From Eunapius fragilis (lineage: Eukaryota; Porifera; Demospongiae; Spongillida; Spongillidae): a stretch of DNA of 64,000 nt. The position numbers were made by a program, and so were the translations under genes. The stretch spans positions 22,664,462-22,728,461 of the forward strand of contig OY811971.1 in the NCBI GenBank assembly GCA_963681505.1. Reading direction: 5' to 3'. The notes below the pieces were generated by a model. It had not been told where the DNA came from. It saw only the letters and a program-made list of their open reading frames with translations, and ran no database searches. Positions 11,092-21,613 of the stretch are shown one piece after another; the stretch's first letter is position 1, and each line of letters opens with the position of its first letter.

Positions 11092-12243
11092 TTACACAAA
11101 TAGTCTTTCCAGCTCTCTATATTCCATTTTAATGGAACCAAAGCTTTCAAGAAACGTCATCGACACAAATACCGCTGACGTCACAAAAACATTGGATCGG
11201 GATTCAACCCTCAGTACGGGCTTGTCGCTGCAAGGAACAGAAACACGATATTCAGAGTCCTGAGGTTCGTCCTTCGTGGCTTTGTGTTGTGGAAGCGCGG
11301 TTGGCGGGTGAGCGGTATAGCTTCCTGGTTTGATGCGTGTCATAACCAAAACGCACCACCGCTTACCTTCCGACATCACCTCCTCGGCGTACGCCCCATG
11401 GCTAGCGTACAAGAGGCTTGGCGACACGAAAACTGCTTGGGCCCAGTCCGCAATCCCACCGTAGGTAACGCCCATGTCAATGTGCCCAGGAGGCGGTCTT
11501 ACTTCCTCGCCATCGGGCAGCGTTGACCCGCTGGGCATGAGACCGTGTTTGAAGATGGAGGCTAGGTGCCTGGCTTTAGTGCCGTGCCACCCTACCTCCC
11601 AGTCTCTTACGGCAGCCAACGTCTCTTCTTTTATCCTCCGGTGTACCTGCTTGGCCACCAGCGCTCCCTTCTGCTCTATCAGTTGGACCCTTAGCGCATC
11701 ACTGCTAGCCATTATTGGGACTATCACTTTAAGCAGGTTGTCTTCGTTGTACCTCGTGAAGACTTCCTTTATGCTCTCACTGTCCGCCTCCTCAACAGGA
11801 GTGCTGCCGAACCTGTTCTTTACATCAGGCTTGGCGCCGTGTTCCAACAGCATCTCAACGATGTCCCGCTGGCCGTAGAAGCAGGCCCCGTGCAAAGGCG
11901 TGCTCCCATCCACCTGCTGGTGATTCACCGACGCGCCTGCCTTGATAAGCGCCAGCGTGGTGTCGTGGTAACCGGACCTCGCCGCGAGGTACAGCACTGT
12001 GTGTTGATGCTCATTTTCAAGTGTCAGGAGTGCTTTGTTCCTCGAAATTGCAGCCATAAGCTTGTCCGTGTCACCAACCGCCGCAAACACAAAGACGTCT
12101 GACTTGGCGATTTCGTACCAGCTGCCATTCTTGCGAAACAGGTCAGAACCACTTTTGGACGTTATCATGTAGTATGAGAGGGAAGCGACTACCCTTTCCC
12201 GCCTGTCAACCGTATTGAAGTGCTTCAAGAAGCCTCTTTTCAT
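11092..12243 (-). CDS. Ankyrin-repeat protein with ADP-ribosyltransferase-like C-terminus
   Basis: 383 codons from the ATG at 12243; the frame is open further upstream without an ATG to an acceptor-like TTAG at about 12330, so a 5' exon may exist. Residues about 50-164 form three to four ankyrin repeats (STPLHGACFYGQRDIVEMLL is the clearest), a protein-binding scaffold. Residues about 214-360 carry WEVGWHGTKARHLASIFKHG, then AVFVSPSLLYASHGAYAEEV, then SEYRVSVP. I read H220, Y279 and E331 as a possible H-Y-E triad of the PARP/ART fold, which transfers ADP-ribose from NAD+. That reading is pattern-based and not certain; the domain might be catalytically dead or another fold. No signal peptide is seen, so it is probably intracellular. 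Third codon positions are G/C-rich compared with the flanks, which supports a real gene. There is no internal stop or intron. Confidence 0.75.
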   Translation of the reverse strand: MKRGFLKHFNTVDRRERVVASLSYYMITSKSGSDLFRKNGSWYEIAKSDVFVFAAVGDTDKLMAAISRNKALLTLENEHQHTVLYLAARSGYHDTTLALIKAGASVNHQQVDGSTPLHGACFYGQRDIVEMLLEHGAKPDVKNRFGSTPVEEADSESIKEVFTRYNEDNLLKVIVPIMASSDALRVQLIEQKGALVAKQVHRRIKEETLAAVRDWEVGWHGTKARHLASIFKHGLMPSGSTLPDGEEVRPPPGHIDMGVTYGGIADWAQAVFVSPSLLYASHGAYAEEVMSEGKRWCVLVMTRIKPGSYTAHPPTALPQHKATKDEPQDSEYRVSVPCSDKPVLRVESRSNVFVTSAVFVSMTFLESFGSIKMEYRELERLFV

Positions 12244-12491
12244 TTCCTGTATCGTCGAACGGCTATGCACGCGCCTAGGTTTCGAAACGGATCGATACGG
12301 GAGGGTACCGAGATCCTTGTTTTGCTGGGGCTAATATAATTCACGACATACTCGCCCTCAACACACAGAACACCTGCTTCGGTACGGCTGGTAGTGGAAG
12401 GCGCAACTGAAGGTATTGAAGGAACGGATGTAGCTGCAGCTGAGTGGAAAACTCCCATCGTAAATATATCACGTGAGTGATCATACAGCAA
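12244..12491 (-). CDS. Possible 5' exon of the ankyrin gene (uncertain)
   Basis: An 83-codon minus frame starts at an ATG at 12491 and overlaps the upstream part of the ankyrin gene in another frame. It is Ser/Thr/Pro-rich (SVPSIPSVAPSTTSRTE). A GT donor inside it plus the TTAG or CCCCAG acceptors near 12325-12335 could splice it into the frame of the ankyrin protein. I cannot choose a donor, so this is only a candidate. Confidence 0.25.
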
Positions 12492-12876
12492 CTAACCGCA
12501 CGGGAAAATTCTTGGTCACTTATAATTAACTAACCATACACGTGCAGAAAGTAATTGTGCGCTTAAAATAAATAATAGCGACCCAGCGGTGTTTTGAGTT
12601 CATGTATGCAACAATTCAACGACGTGAGTCAGCGAGCCTAGTGTTCATATGCACATATGCATATGCATATGCATATGTTACCAGCGGGGTGGGCATCATT
12701 CAAGATCACGTACGCGTCATGCATACTGACATCACTGTAAAATAAGCCTGCACGAACATGTATATTATGTCGATAATGCTGATAATTTCCTTACCACAAA
12801 ATCTCTTGTAACATTGGAGACCAATTCAGTAAAGCCATCGTATGCCAAACCTACTAGTTTATTTAATTCAATAGAT

Positions 12877-13116
12877 GGGACAGTATCCAGCAAAATCACC
12901 TATCTGGGTAGTTTTTCAAGTTTTCAAATTTTTTGATTTTCCGTGAACTTCAAAGAAATGGTCCTTTTGCATCCTAAATTGGACTATCCGTCATAAAGTT
13001 ATTAGGCACTGAATTTTTAATTAGCCATACATTTCAATGCTAGCGTTACTTTTCTTTTGCTTTTCCTGGAAAAATTTGAAAAAGTATCACAAGGTGATTT
13101 TGCTGGACACTGTTCC
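12877..13116. mobile_element. GGACAGTGTCCAGCAAAATC MITE, copy 1
   Basis: Short inverted ends (GGACAGTATCCAGCAAAATC against GATTTTGCTGGACACTGTTC) bound 240 bp of AT-rich sequence with no coding potential. Related copies lie at 20174-20384 and 44651-44881 and share internal words such as GGACTATCC and AATTAGCCATAC. Confidence 0.75.
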
Positions 13117-13446
13117 AGATATGTACCTCGTTGACAAAATTATGCCTATTGGAGACCACATATATAAGTGTGATGTCTTGAGCTGTGGTTACTCTCATCA
13201 CATGCCCCTCCCATCACCATCTGTTGAGAACAATAATGGAAGCCCTAGTCATTAAAGTGACCATCAAGAGAAGTATGGCTCTGATTTATGTAAACGTTAC
13301 TTGCAAGGAGATGAATGTAATGGCCTCCTTTGCATAGGGCATCTCTGTTGGCGTTGTTGCCCTAAGTAAAAGGGCTGAAACTTACTATACGTACTTACCA
13401 AGCATTAATTTTTATTTTATATGGTACAGTTTTCATTTTACATGTA

Positions 13447-13449
13447 AGT

Positions 13450-13480
<31 letters not shown>

Positions 13481-13495
13481 ACACACGCACAAATA
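13447..13495. repeat. (CA)n microsatellite
   Basis: Imperfect CA dinucleotide tract. Confidence 0.9.
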
Positions 13496-13499
13496 TTTT

Positions 13500-15370
13500 T
13501 CAAATTTAGTTTTAAACAGGTTGACCATGTACGAAAAATCAATTTATAATATGCGTTTTTCATGAAGTCACTTTACACATCCTAAAACCAAAATCAAGAC
13601 AATTTTAATTACTGCGCATAATTTTTTCATAAAAAGGACTGAAATAACAAGAACAAAAAGGCTCGTACATTCGAACCTGGTCACAAACATGTAATACTAC
13701 TATACAGTTATAGTTCCCCTTGCTGCATGCATGCATATTTGTACATCCTAGCTGAAATCATTTTTTAGGAGGTCTATAACTGTGCGCCAGTCATTATTGC
13801 TGTATGGAAGAGGAGAGTGCAGGATGGAGACAAAAAAAATGCTATTATTGTTGGAAATTTCAACGGCTAATTGAGAACCGCATTTAATTATACATACATT
13901 AACCTTTTATTCATAGTATCCTATTTCTTCATTCACCTTTGTCAGAACTGAAAGGGGTCATTATTTTGCTGTCTAGACGGGTACAACCTAAACCAAACTT
14001 AGTTTAGGCATACACACAAGGTCTAAAGAAAAAGGTGTACACGAAAGAGAATAAATGGGTGAGTGAATACGGATGGAAGAGTATATACTCACAGTGTTCA
14101 TAAACAACAGTACGTACAACTGCGACACCTAGTAATACACGCATTACTTACTCAACCTACTTATACACACACTATAATTAAAAACATCGTCTGGGAGGCT
14201 TAGATTGGATGAGCTGTAAGACCTGTTGAGAATATAGCTTTGGTGTTGGCCCTGAACAAAGTCAGACTTAGACGGCCATATATAGGCTCTTCAAAACATG
14301 TGATCTAAATACAATAACTGAAGTCCCTACACCTGCTGAATTTGGAGGATACCTTTGTTGCAGAGTGTCTTTCATTTGCTAGTTGTTTTGACATCTACTT
14401 CAGCAGAATATTTATATAGCAAAATATGGTTAGCAATCACCTTTTTATGTCCAGATAGCATATTCAATAAAGCTCTATCAGCGGTATTCAAAAACAAAGT
14501 GGCGCTGCATAGTATCATATGCATGGCATTAAATCTTTGTTGCCGTGGTACAGATAGCTGATACGATTCATATAAGTTCAAACTTATATACTTTTGGCTG
14601 TCTAGGCACGTTCAGATTATCCTGCTGACTACGCCTCTATTGTCTGCATCTCACTCGTTCTCATGTTTATTTGTGACTACTATGGCAAGGTAGTATATGC
14701 AACATCTACATGCACCAGGCTGTAATTCATTACATATAGGCTAGACACACTTATTCAACCAGGTTGAGTCCCTCTATTCTTTTGACAGCAGGGTTTTCTA
14801 GACATGCATGCTGATTTTCCCAAAATGCACAATAGTAATGCCATCCTTATGCGTGCTATTTATACAGGCGCATTCCTCATGGGAAAGTATTAATTAAAAG
14901 CGCCAACTAGCACTGGCCTTCAATTTCTGCCGTCAATTCTGGCATTGTCGTATTTTTGCTCTGAGATCTAAACCCGAAGATTCTATTAAAGCTCAAGTCA
15001 GCGGCATTTGTACATATATACATAGGTAATTATTTGAGTGATGGTATTGGCCGGGATGGTGATGCCTGAGTGGCTGGGTGTGGCACTCGTGAAGGGATGT
15101 AAAATTTTTAGGACAGTGGCAGGTTTGCCTCTGAGCAACTCACGATGTGTAGTCCGTGTGGCAATGGAGCGTGATGCAGGGGTAAATTCCAGGATGGTGG
15201 TGATGATGTGTTTCAGTGGGCAAGGCGCTGGGGAGGTACGCAGTACCATGCAAAGGTCGTGTATAATAATATTTTTGTAACATGCATCCGGGGTGGAAAG
15301 ATTTTATCCACATGCATGTACTTACATTATGCGTATGAGTGTCGTTAAACTCTTGCGAACCTTATACTCT
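13500..15370. other. Gene-poor stretch
   Basis: No recognised gene. Around 15000-15280 both strands are open for about 80 codons with somewhat higher GC than the surroundings, but neither translation has a domain I recognise. Confidence 0.4.
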
Positions 15371-15375
15371 ACAGA

Positions 15376-15678
15376 ATGCCCGTGCGTTCCGCCTATGTAA
15401 CCAACAGGACAGGCATGGCCGTCGTACTCCGCGCGGTTTCCAAGGAGGGGCACAAGGATTTCCAAGTCGAAAACAACGACACTGTTTATCTCATTCTCGG
15501 AGATGAGAGCAAATTCCAAAACCTTGAGAGCATCGTAGTAGGCAAACCAGACAATGGGGTCAGCTTCAACTTCCCCGTCCATCGACCTGTAGTACAATAC
15601 GTGTTTGCGCTTGTGCGAGAAAATGTTGCCGGGAACATGATATTTGAAACTAAGGAACAGCCCAGTGAGGTTGATTAG
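15376..15678 (+). CDS. Orphan 100-residue protein, function unknown
   Basis: A complete ATG-to-stop frame begins MPVRSAYVTNRTGMAV and ends EQPSEVD. Third positions are clearly G/C-rich (GTC, CTC, AAC, GAC, TTC, ATC), unlike the AT-rich flanks. That favours this strand over the overlapping 149-codon minus ORF (15322-15771). No signal peptide or membrane segment is seen. The alternating hydrophobic pattern (VVLRAVSKEG, DTVYLILGDE, VVQYVFALVR) suggests a small beta-rich domain. A CTCTACAG just before the ATG resembles a splice acceptor, so a 5' exon may exist. I do not recognise the family. Confidence 0.5.
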   Translation: MPVRSAYVTNRTGMAVVLRAVSKEGHKDFQVENNDTVYLILGDESKFQNLESIVVGKPDNGVSFNFPVHRPVVQYVFALVRENVAGNMIFETKEQPSEVD

Positions 15679-15779
15679 AAATGTAATTATGAACGTGCAG
15701 TCATGCGAAATAACATTACATTGAATGTGCCATGTATCTTTCTTACACAGTGTAAATCGTGTGGTAAACATTGTGTAAT

Positions 15780-17500
15780 GCCTAAAATATTTTTGCCTAA
15801 ATGGATTTAGAACTGCCGGCGTATCGGTAGTGAACGTCGAACTTTATCTTAAATGTGCGCATGTGTGTATTATCTTAAACACGTGTAAGGACATGCACAC
15901 CATGCATCTCAACATGAGGTACTGCGTGGACAAACATTTGTACAAATGATCACAAATGTTATCAGTGGAAGCATCAGTGCATTGCATTGTAAATTTCTAA
16001 CAGCCAAGGCCTAGGCTGGCTGTCTATTGTAGGAGAACGCATATTCGAAACCTTTTAACTCGTCTGTGTGAAAGGGATACAATGAGGTATATGTACAATC
16101 AGTTACTTAAAGAATGCTATTAGCCTGTACGTCCAGAGCCACACCTTGATATTGAGTGGGAGAAGAGCAATCAAGGCTGTAAAATTGCACGCACATGCAA
16201 AATATCTACCCAATGTGTAAACGAGGACAACATATAGGGCAAGTGCAGCTTTGAAATGACGTTGCTAGTGAAGCACATACTCAATGATGCATGATGATTG
16301 CATTTTTTAAGAGGTGACTCAGATGTGCCTTGATATTGAGAGGCAGTAATGATTAATCCAACTAGACATAGATGCTAGCCTCTCCATACTATGGAGAGAA
16401 AAACTCCATGTAGGGTCTACTAACACAACACCAATTCCTGAGCTCCCTTGACAATTACACAATCACAGCTCCTGACCTCCCTTCCCCCCTAATCCTTGTC
16501 ATCAACCACGGGGGATGCACTCATTTACTGGTTTACTGGAGCATGTAACTTCCAAAATCTATTTCTCAGTTTGGAATTATTTCTTCAAAGTGAGAGAACA
16601 TTGCCTGTGTACTCTCCTTATAATATATAGCATGAAATGCTTTAGAATACGAGTCACTGTGTGCTTGACAATGTTTGTACCTTACTTTTTCTACCAGGCA
16701 AATAGTGGCTCATGAAAGGAATAACATGAAACGCAAGTTCGATCTTAGTAGTGCAACACATGCAGCTATCACAATAGCTAGCATGTATCCGCATCACCAG
16801 AAGTACAACCATTCAAAACAGCAATCACTTTATCAGTGTTAATATTAGACACTACCTGTGTACATGGTGGACAGTGCCTTATAGTGGGTCTGTTCATACT
16901 ATACACAGTGATTGGGTACTCAGAATTGTTCATTGTTAAGTGAAGTACCAACACTTCTCATCTCATTTTTGATGTGTTCAATATATATAAACGGTTGGAC
17001 CAAACAAAATTCTATGCAGGTAATCCTGACCATGATGACTCTCTGGTACAATTGAACAGATGTTTTCTCGATATGGTAGTTCAGGTAATTGTGCATTTTC
17101 AGTCTGATTGGTGTTGACACGTTTACCTGCATGTGAGAGACATTCTTTTAAATACATACATATACATTTAATTACTTTATACTTTTGTGCAAATTATTCA
17201 TGTCTTTGCCTGGCTAGATAACTCTCAATGAGCTATCGCACTCTTGGTAGGCAAGTAAGCAGTCCGAAAGAAAAGATCACAATCAATTGCAACAAAGAAT
17301 ATGGGGGTATAACACTGGATGATAAGGCTGATCATATAATCCGAGATACCATAATATCAAGTGACACCATTGCTCAATTTCAAGATTGCACACATGGTTC
17401 ATTCCATAATACAGTTATATATATATATATATATAGTTTTGGATTCTTTGCCCTTAAAATCTTATTAAAAAGTTAACCGAATATCCAAAGTTGATATTCA
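15780..17500. other. Gene-poor stretch
   Basis: AT-rich, with a short (TA)n run near 17417-17433. Small ORFs at 16515, 16920 and 17228 lack domains and coding-like codon use. Confidence 0.4.
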
Positions 17501-17504
17501 CACA

Positions 17505-17920
17505 ATGTCCCGTACGAAGGACAAAATTAATGTTTTGCGTTTAAGGGACAATTGGTGAAGCCCTTTTTATACGTGACCTCAGTAAACTTTGTGCTAAAAA
17601 TCGCGGAAGTAGGCAGTTCTCGAGTTGCTCTCGCTGGTGGTGCGTCTTTTTTAATGGTTAACGGAAAAGATTGGGAGGTACGGCAAAGCATACGCGAGCT
17701 AAGTACGAATGTCAAATATCGTGACATTCGTACCTCGCGCGCGTATGCTTTGCCCTACCTCCGGCCCCAATCTTTTCCGTTAACCTTTACAAAAGACGCA
17801 CCACCAGCGAGAGCAACTCGAGCTCTACCTGCTTCAGCGATTTTTAGCACTGAGGTCACGTATAAAAAGGGCTTCAAAAATTGTCCCTTATGCACGTGAT
17901 TTGTCCTTCGTACGGGACAT
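17505..17920. mobile_element. Long foldback element, about 416 bp
   Basis: ATGTCCCGTACGAAGGACA at 17505 is mirrored by its complement ending at 17920. The two arms of about 200 bp pair over most of their length and meet near 17715 (GATATTTGACATTCG region). The arms diverge at scattered positions, so this is an old insertion. It has no credible coding capacity. The transposon superfamily is unresolved because no clean target duplication is visible. Confidence 0.8.
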
Positions 17921-17929
17921 GTACATCAG

Positions 17930-19600
17930 GTGAATAGGGGTTAAAATTATGATATTCAAGCAAATGTTGTACGAAACTTGCAAGTACTAGTAGAAAACCA
18001 AACAAGCTAAGACAGTTGCAACCTCTGAAACATGCTTATTTAAACCAAATAGTTTTGTGAACATCAATAATATTATGATGAATAATTGCGTGTCGGTTCG
18101 ACTTGATTAAAATGATTTTTCCGTAGTGAACACATCGCTTTTTAAATGTCCTAGTTGTTGTAATCCAATACTAATCTTTATCCTGAACAGATATTGAAGG
18201 TGCAAAGCAGAAATATATATTTAGATACATTTTGATGGTATCCAAGTAGTCTTTGGTCGTTTTAGATTGAATTCCATGACTTATTGTCCCAACCCTCATA
18301 TAAAGATTAGAGCTATTAAATATGTCGGAACAACTATATTATAAATGTATCTGTAGTATCAAGATTGGTGGGCATACAGCGTGGTCCATGAGCAAGCCTT
18401 ATTTCAGTAATTTTTAGAAATGGTAGAGATAAAAATATTGTCTTGATTTTGGTTTTACGATACGTAATGTCACTTCATGAAAAACCAAATTATAATCACA
18501 ACGATTTTTAGTACATGCTCACCTGTTTAAAAATCCATTACAAAAAAAGGTATAGTAAGATGTCCGCCTATGTATCGACCATTTCTGGATACGTGTTTTG
18601 GCAGCAGCAGGTTAGCGGCAGCACCAAAACCTTATTTGCGCAATATGCGCTGGGGTCCATTGAAGATTCGTCGGTCAGCATTTGAGATACAAGTAAGAGT
18701 AAATATCTCAGAAATGTTTTGTTCTGTTTTTTGCTTGTTCTAGAGCCTCTGCTGAGATCGAGTGATGCATATAGGAAGCTTTGCGGGAGTCTGAATGTGG
18801 AAAGCCGCATGCCCTCACGAAATACGCATGTTCCACGCCTTTTTTTTCAAACTTACAGTTTCCATATGTTCAGTTGTCCTTGGACTGCCCTGAGTTGTGT
18901 CTATTAGTCCTCGGGCGCTTGGAAAATATGGAACAAATAGTATATCTGTATAAATTTTTTGTTTACAATATCATTATAGTGCTGGTTTCTGTTGCAAGGA
19001 TGGAGCTTCTGCAAACAGGTAGTAGATGAGACTGCATCAGATCCCACTGGAAATGTTTGCAAGGTGTCTAAGCCTCTTTCTGAAGACCTGCATCACCTTA
19101 TCTGATCCTCCTCATGTAAAACTGTTGGTACAAAAGAAATCTCGGGGTAAGCATCAATGCAATGAGACCCATAAGCTCAAATGCATAGGCATCATACTGC
19201 ATGCAGCTCCTGTGCATCTTTAGTGTAATGAATAACCAATGCATTGCCAGAAATTTCGGACGCTCATTACGTATTCCTGGCGAGTGATTGCAAACACTGT
19301 GCAAAAAACGTAGTATACGCTAGTGTATATTTTTGCGTATACTTCGCATATACCTTCAATATACCAAATAAGGGTAGTGTATATTTCGAATATCCACCTG
19401 GTACATTTTAAGAATCCACAAGTGACAATTATTCATTGCGCGTATTCTCAAGAAAACGCAAACCGCAATGTATTATGCAACAATGCAATTTGATAGCTTA
19501 CGTAAAAAAATAACTTTGATATTTTTATCATTATTATTGTTTATTTTTTCTAAATACACATACACTAGGTTAAAACATAGCAGAGCAAGTACAATACAAC
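17930..19600. other. Gene-poor stretch
   Basis: No recognised gene. A cluster of GTATAC/TATATAC words lies near 19310-19400. ORFs at 18568 (minus) and 18719/18781 (plus) overlap each other on opposite strands and have no domain. Confidence 0.4.
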
Positions 19601-19629
19601 TTAATACACTTTATAATTCTATATTGTCT

Positions 19630-20045
19630 TTGATCGGTAGGCATCTACCCAGGATGGCCCTTGAGATGGCTCGGACGAGGGTGAAGTTTAGCCTGCCATA
19701 CAATTCACCCAAGACTTGGCTATTGTGGAAAGAAGAGGTGGTGGCAATGCAGGATGCAAGGCGGGAGAAGGTGGCTTGAGCTTCATTGCCCCAGTTGCCG
19801 TATGTCTCTACAGCAAGTGGGATACAAACCCATCCCAGCTCAGAGCATTTGGGGTCATTGGCTCTGTGCTTTCGCACCTCTGCCTCAAGTGCTGCTGCCC
19901 CCACTGACATGCTTGCCTCAGGGAGAATGGAGACAGACAATGGGGATGTTACGGTCACATCAAAGGCTGCATGCCTTTCTCTGTCCCAAGTATGTCAGCT
20001 GGTCGAGTACGGCTGTGATCAGGTGTAAGACCACTGCCTTTCTTG
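19630..20045 (-). pseudogene. R2-type retrotransposon, 3' fragment
   Basis: The minus-strand frame carries AEVRKHRANDPKCSELGWVC, IPLAVETYGNWGNEAQATFS and ELYGRLNFTLVRAISRAILG. These are the end of the restriction-like endonuclease domain and the C-terminal signature. Upstream, to about 20040, a frameshifted SGLTPDHSRTRPADIL and FDVTVTSP continue the nuclease domain. It is 5'-truncated and frameshifted. Confidence 0.65.
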
Positions 20046-20173
20046 AATTTTGAAGCCACTTACCGACGGTAGACGAAAATGATCATCATGCGATTGACGT
20101 GGCATCTGTACCCATTAGCGCATGCGTTGTACTTCAAATTAGTTGACATGCATAACTGACTATAATTTTTAAA

Positions 20174-20384
20174 ATGGAACAGTGTCCAACAAAATCACCC
20201 TTGTGATACTTTCTCAAACAAGCAAAAGAAATATAACGTTTGCTCTGAATTGTATGGCTAAATTCAGTATCTAATAACTATATGATGACAGTCCAATTTA
20301 GGATGCATCTTGGAGTTCACAAAAAATTTGAAAACGTGAAAAACTACACATGCAGAAGGGTGATTTTGCTGAACACTGTTCCAT
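20174..20384. mobile_element. GGAACAGTGTCCAACAAAAT MITE, copy 2
   Basis: Inverted ends ATGGAACAGTGTCC and GGACACTGTTCCAT type, with the left copy reading CCAAC and the right reading CTGAACAC. Same family as 12877-13116 and 44651-44881. Confidence 0.75.
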
Positions 20385-20399
20385 ACTGCTGTGATAACA

Positions 20400-21610
20400 C
20401 CTATATACCACATAGGGCCACAATTACCTGCATGTCTTTTACGATAGCAGACACACAAAACAGCCGTCACAAGACTGGTTGAAACAATCATCAATGTCAC
20501 TGGTACGACTTCTTCGAGATAATAGGACTTCCACGGATAGGTTTGTTATCGGCATCACATGATATAAAAACAAGGGTCGCGTACTTGCATTGCGGGAAAT
20601 ACTTGCATGTACTATAAGTACACAAGACATCATTACTCCAGTATGACGGGTTATAAACACTAGTGTTGCCTAGGTTCTGCATATATAATACCTCCAAGCC
20701 ACAGGGTCATCCTGAAACTGATTAAGCACATGGCCTCTTGACTACACATCCTGATATTTACTTGTTTGCAAAGGCGGAGTAATTACGATCGAAGGGGCGG
20801 GGCACGTAAACATCGAAATCTTTCTCGATCAGGGTTTCCTAGCCTTATTTTATCTCAAGGTGTTACCGTAGCCAACTTCAAGCTACACATCTGATGAGCA
20901 CGTCTTCTTGGCCTGCCACCTCTCATAAGTCATAGCAATCCGGCGATGGCTAGAAACAGAAGAAGCGCCGCCGATCGCGGGATGTAGCCTTTAGCGATAT
21001 ATACGGAGAGTGATTGCATTCTGATCATGTGTACATAATGTACCAACCCTGTCAGTCACATTATAGTTTTATCTGTACGTTTCATCCTCCGTTGCGCGCG
21101 TCAGTTACACTTTCGCTGTCCCAACGATATGGTAATACGAGACATACCTTGCGCCGGAGGCATCAGTTTCTGTGTACGATGGTTAGATATGTACATCATG
21201 CAGGGGAAAAAATGTTCCTTTTGCTACCCTGACGATCTGAAGTATTTCTGTAAATACCACTAGCTCTTTACACTATATGGCAGTGTAGTAATCCCTATAA
21301 TAAGTCTGAGAACGAGAAACTACAGCCATAATTAGGAGTTAACTTTATAAAAGAGTGATAATTTTCGCATCAACGTTACATAATCCAGCCATTGTTTAAA
21401 TCACTTCCATGAAGTCTTTTTCCAAAAAGGTAAATTCTTGCAGTGTGCAGTTGTTCTTATTGGTCAACGAATTCCAAGCCGATCAATCTGAGCAACAATC
21501 CCTGTAATGCACACTCACGCACTGTTTATTCTGTTGAATATTTCGGACCCTAGCCAATTCATACTCTGTTTCTGTTTTCTGCATCTTATCACTGGTTGAC
21601 TTTGAAGGGA
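20400..21610. other. Gene-poor stretch
   Basis: No gene recognised. A minus-strand frame at about 20497-20610 (CKYATLVFISCDADNKPIRG) might be a terminal exon but has no partner. Confidence 0.3.
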
Positions 21611-21613
21611 AAA

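Noticed and set aside
15322-15771. 149-codon minus ORF opposite the orphan gene
   Set aside because: The overlapping plus frame has the better codon pattern and a compact ATG-to-stop structure; the minus frame is likely its shadow.
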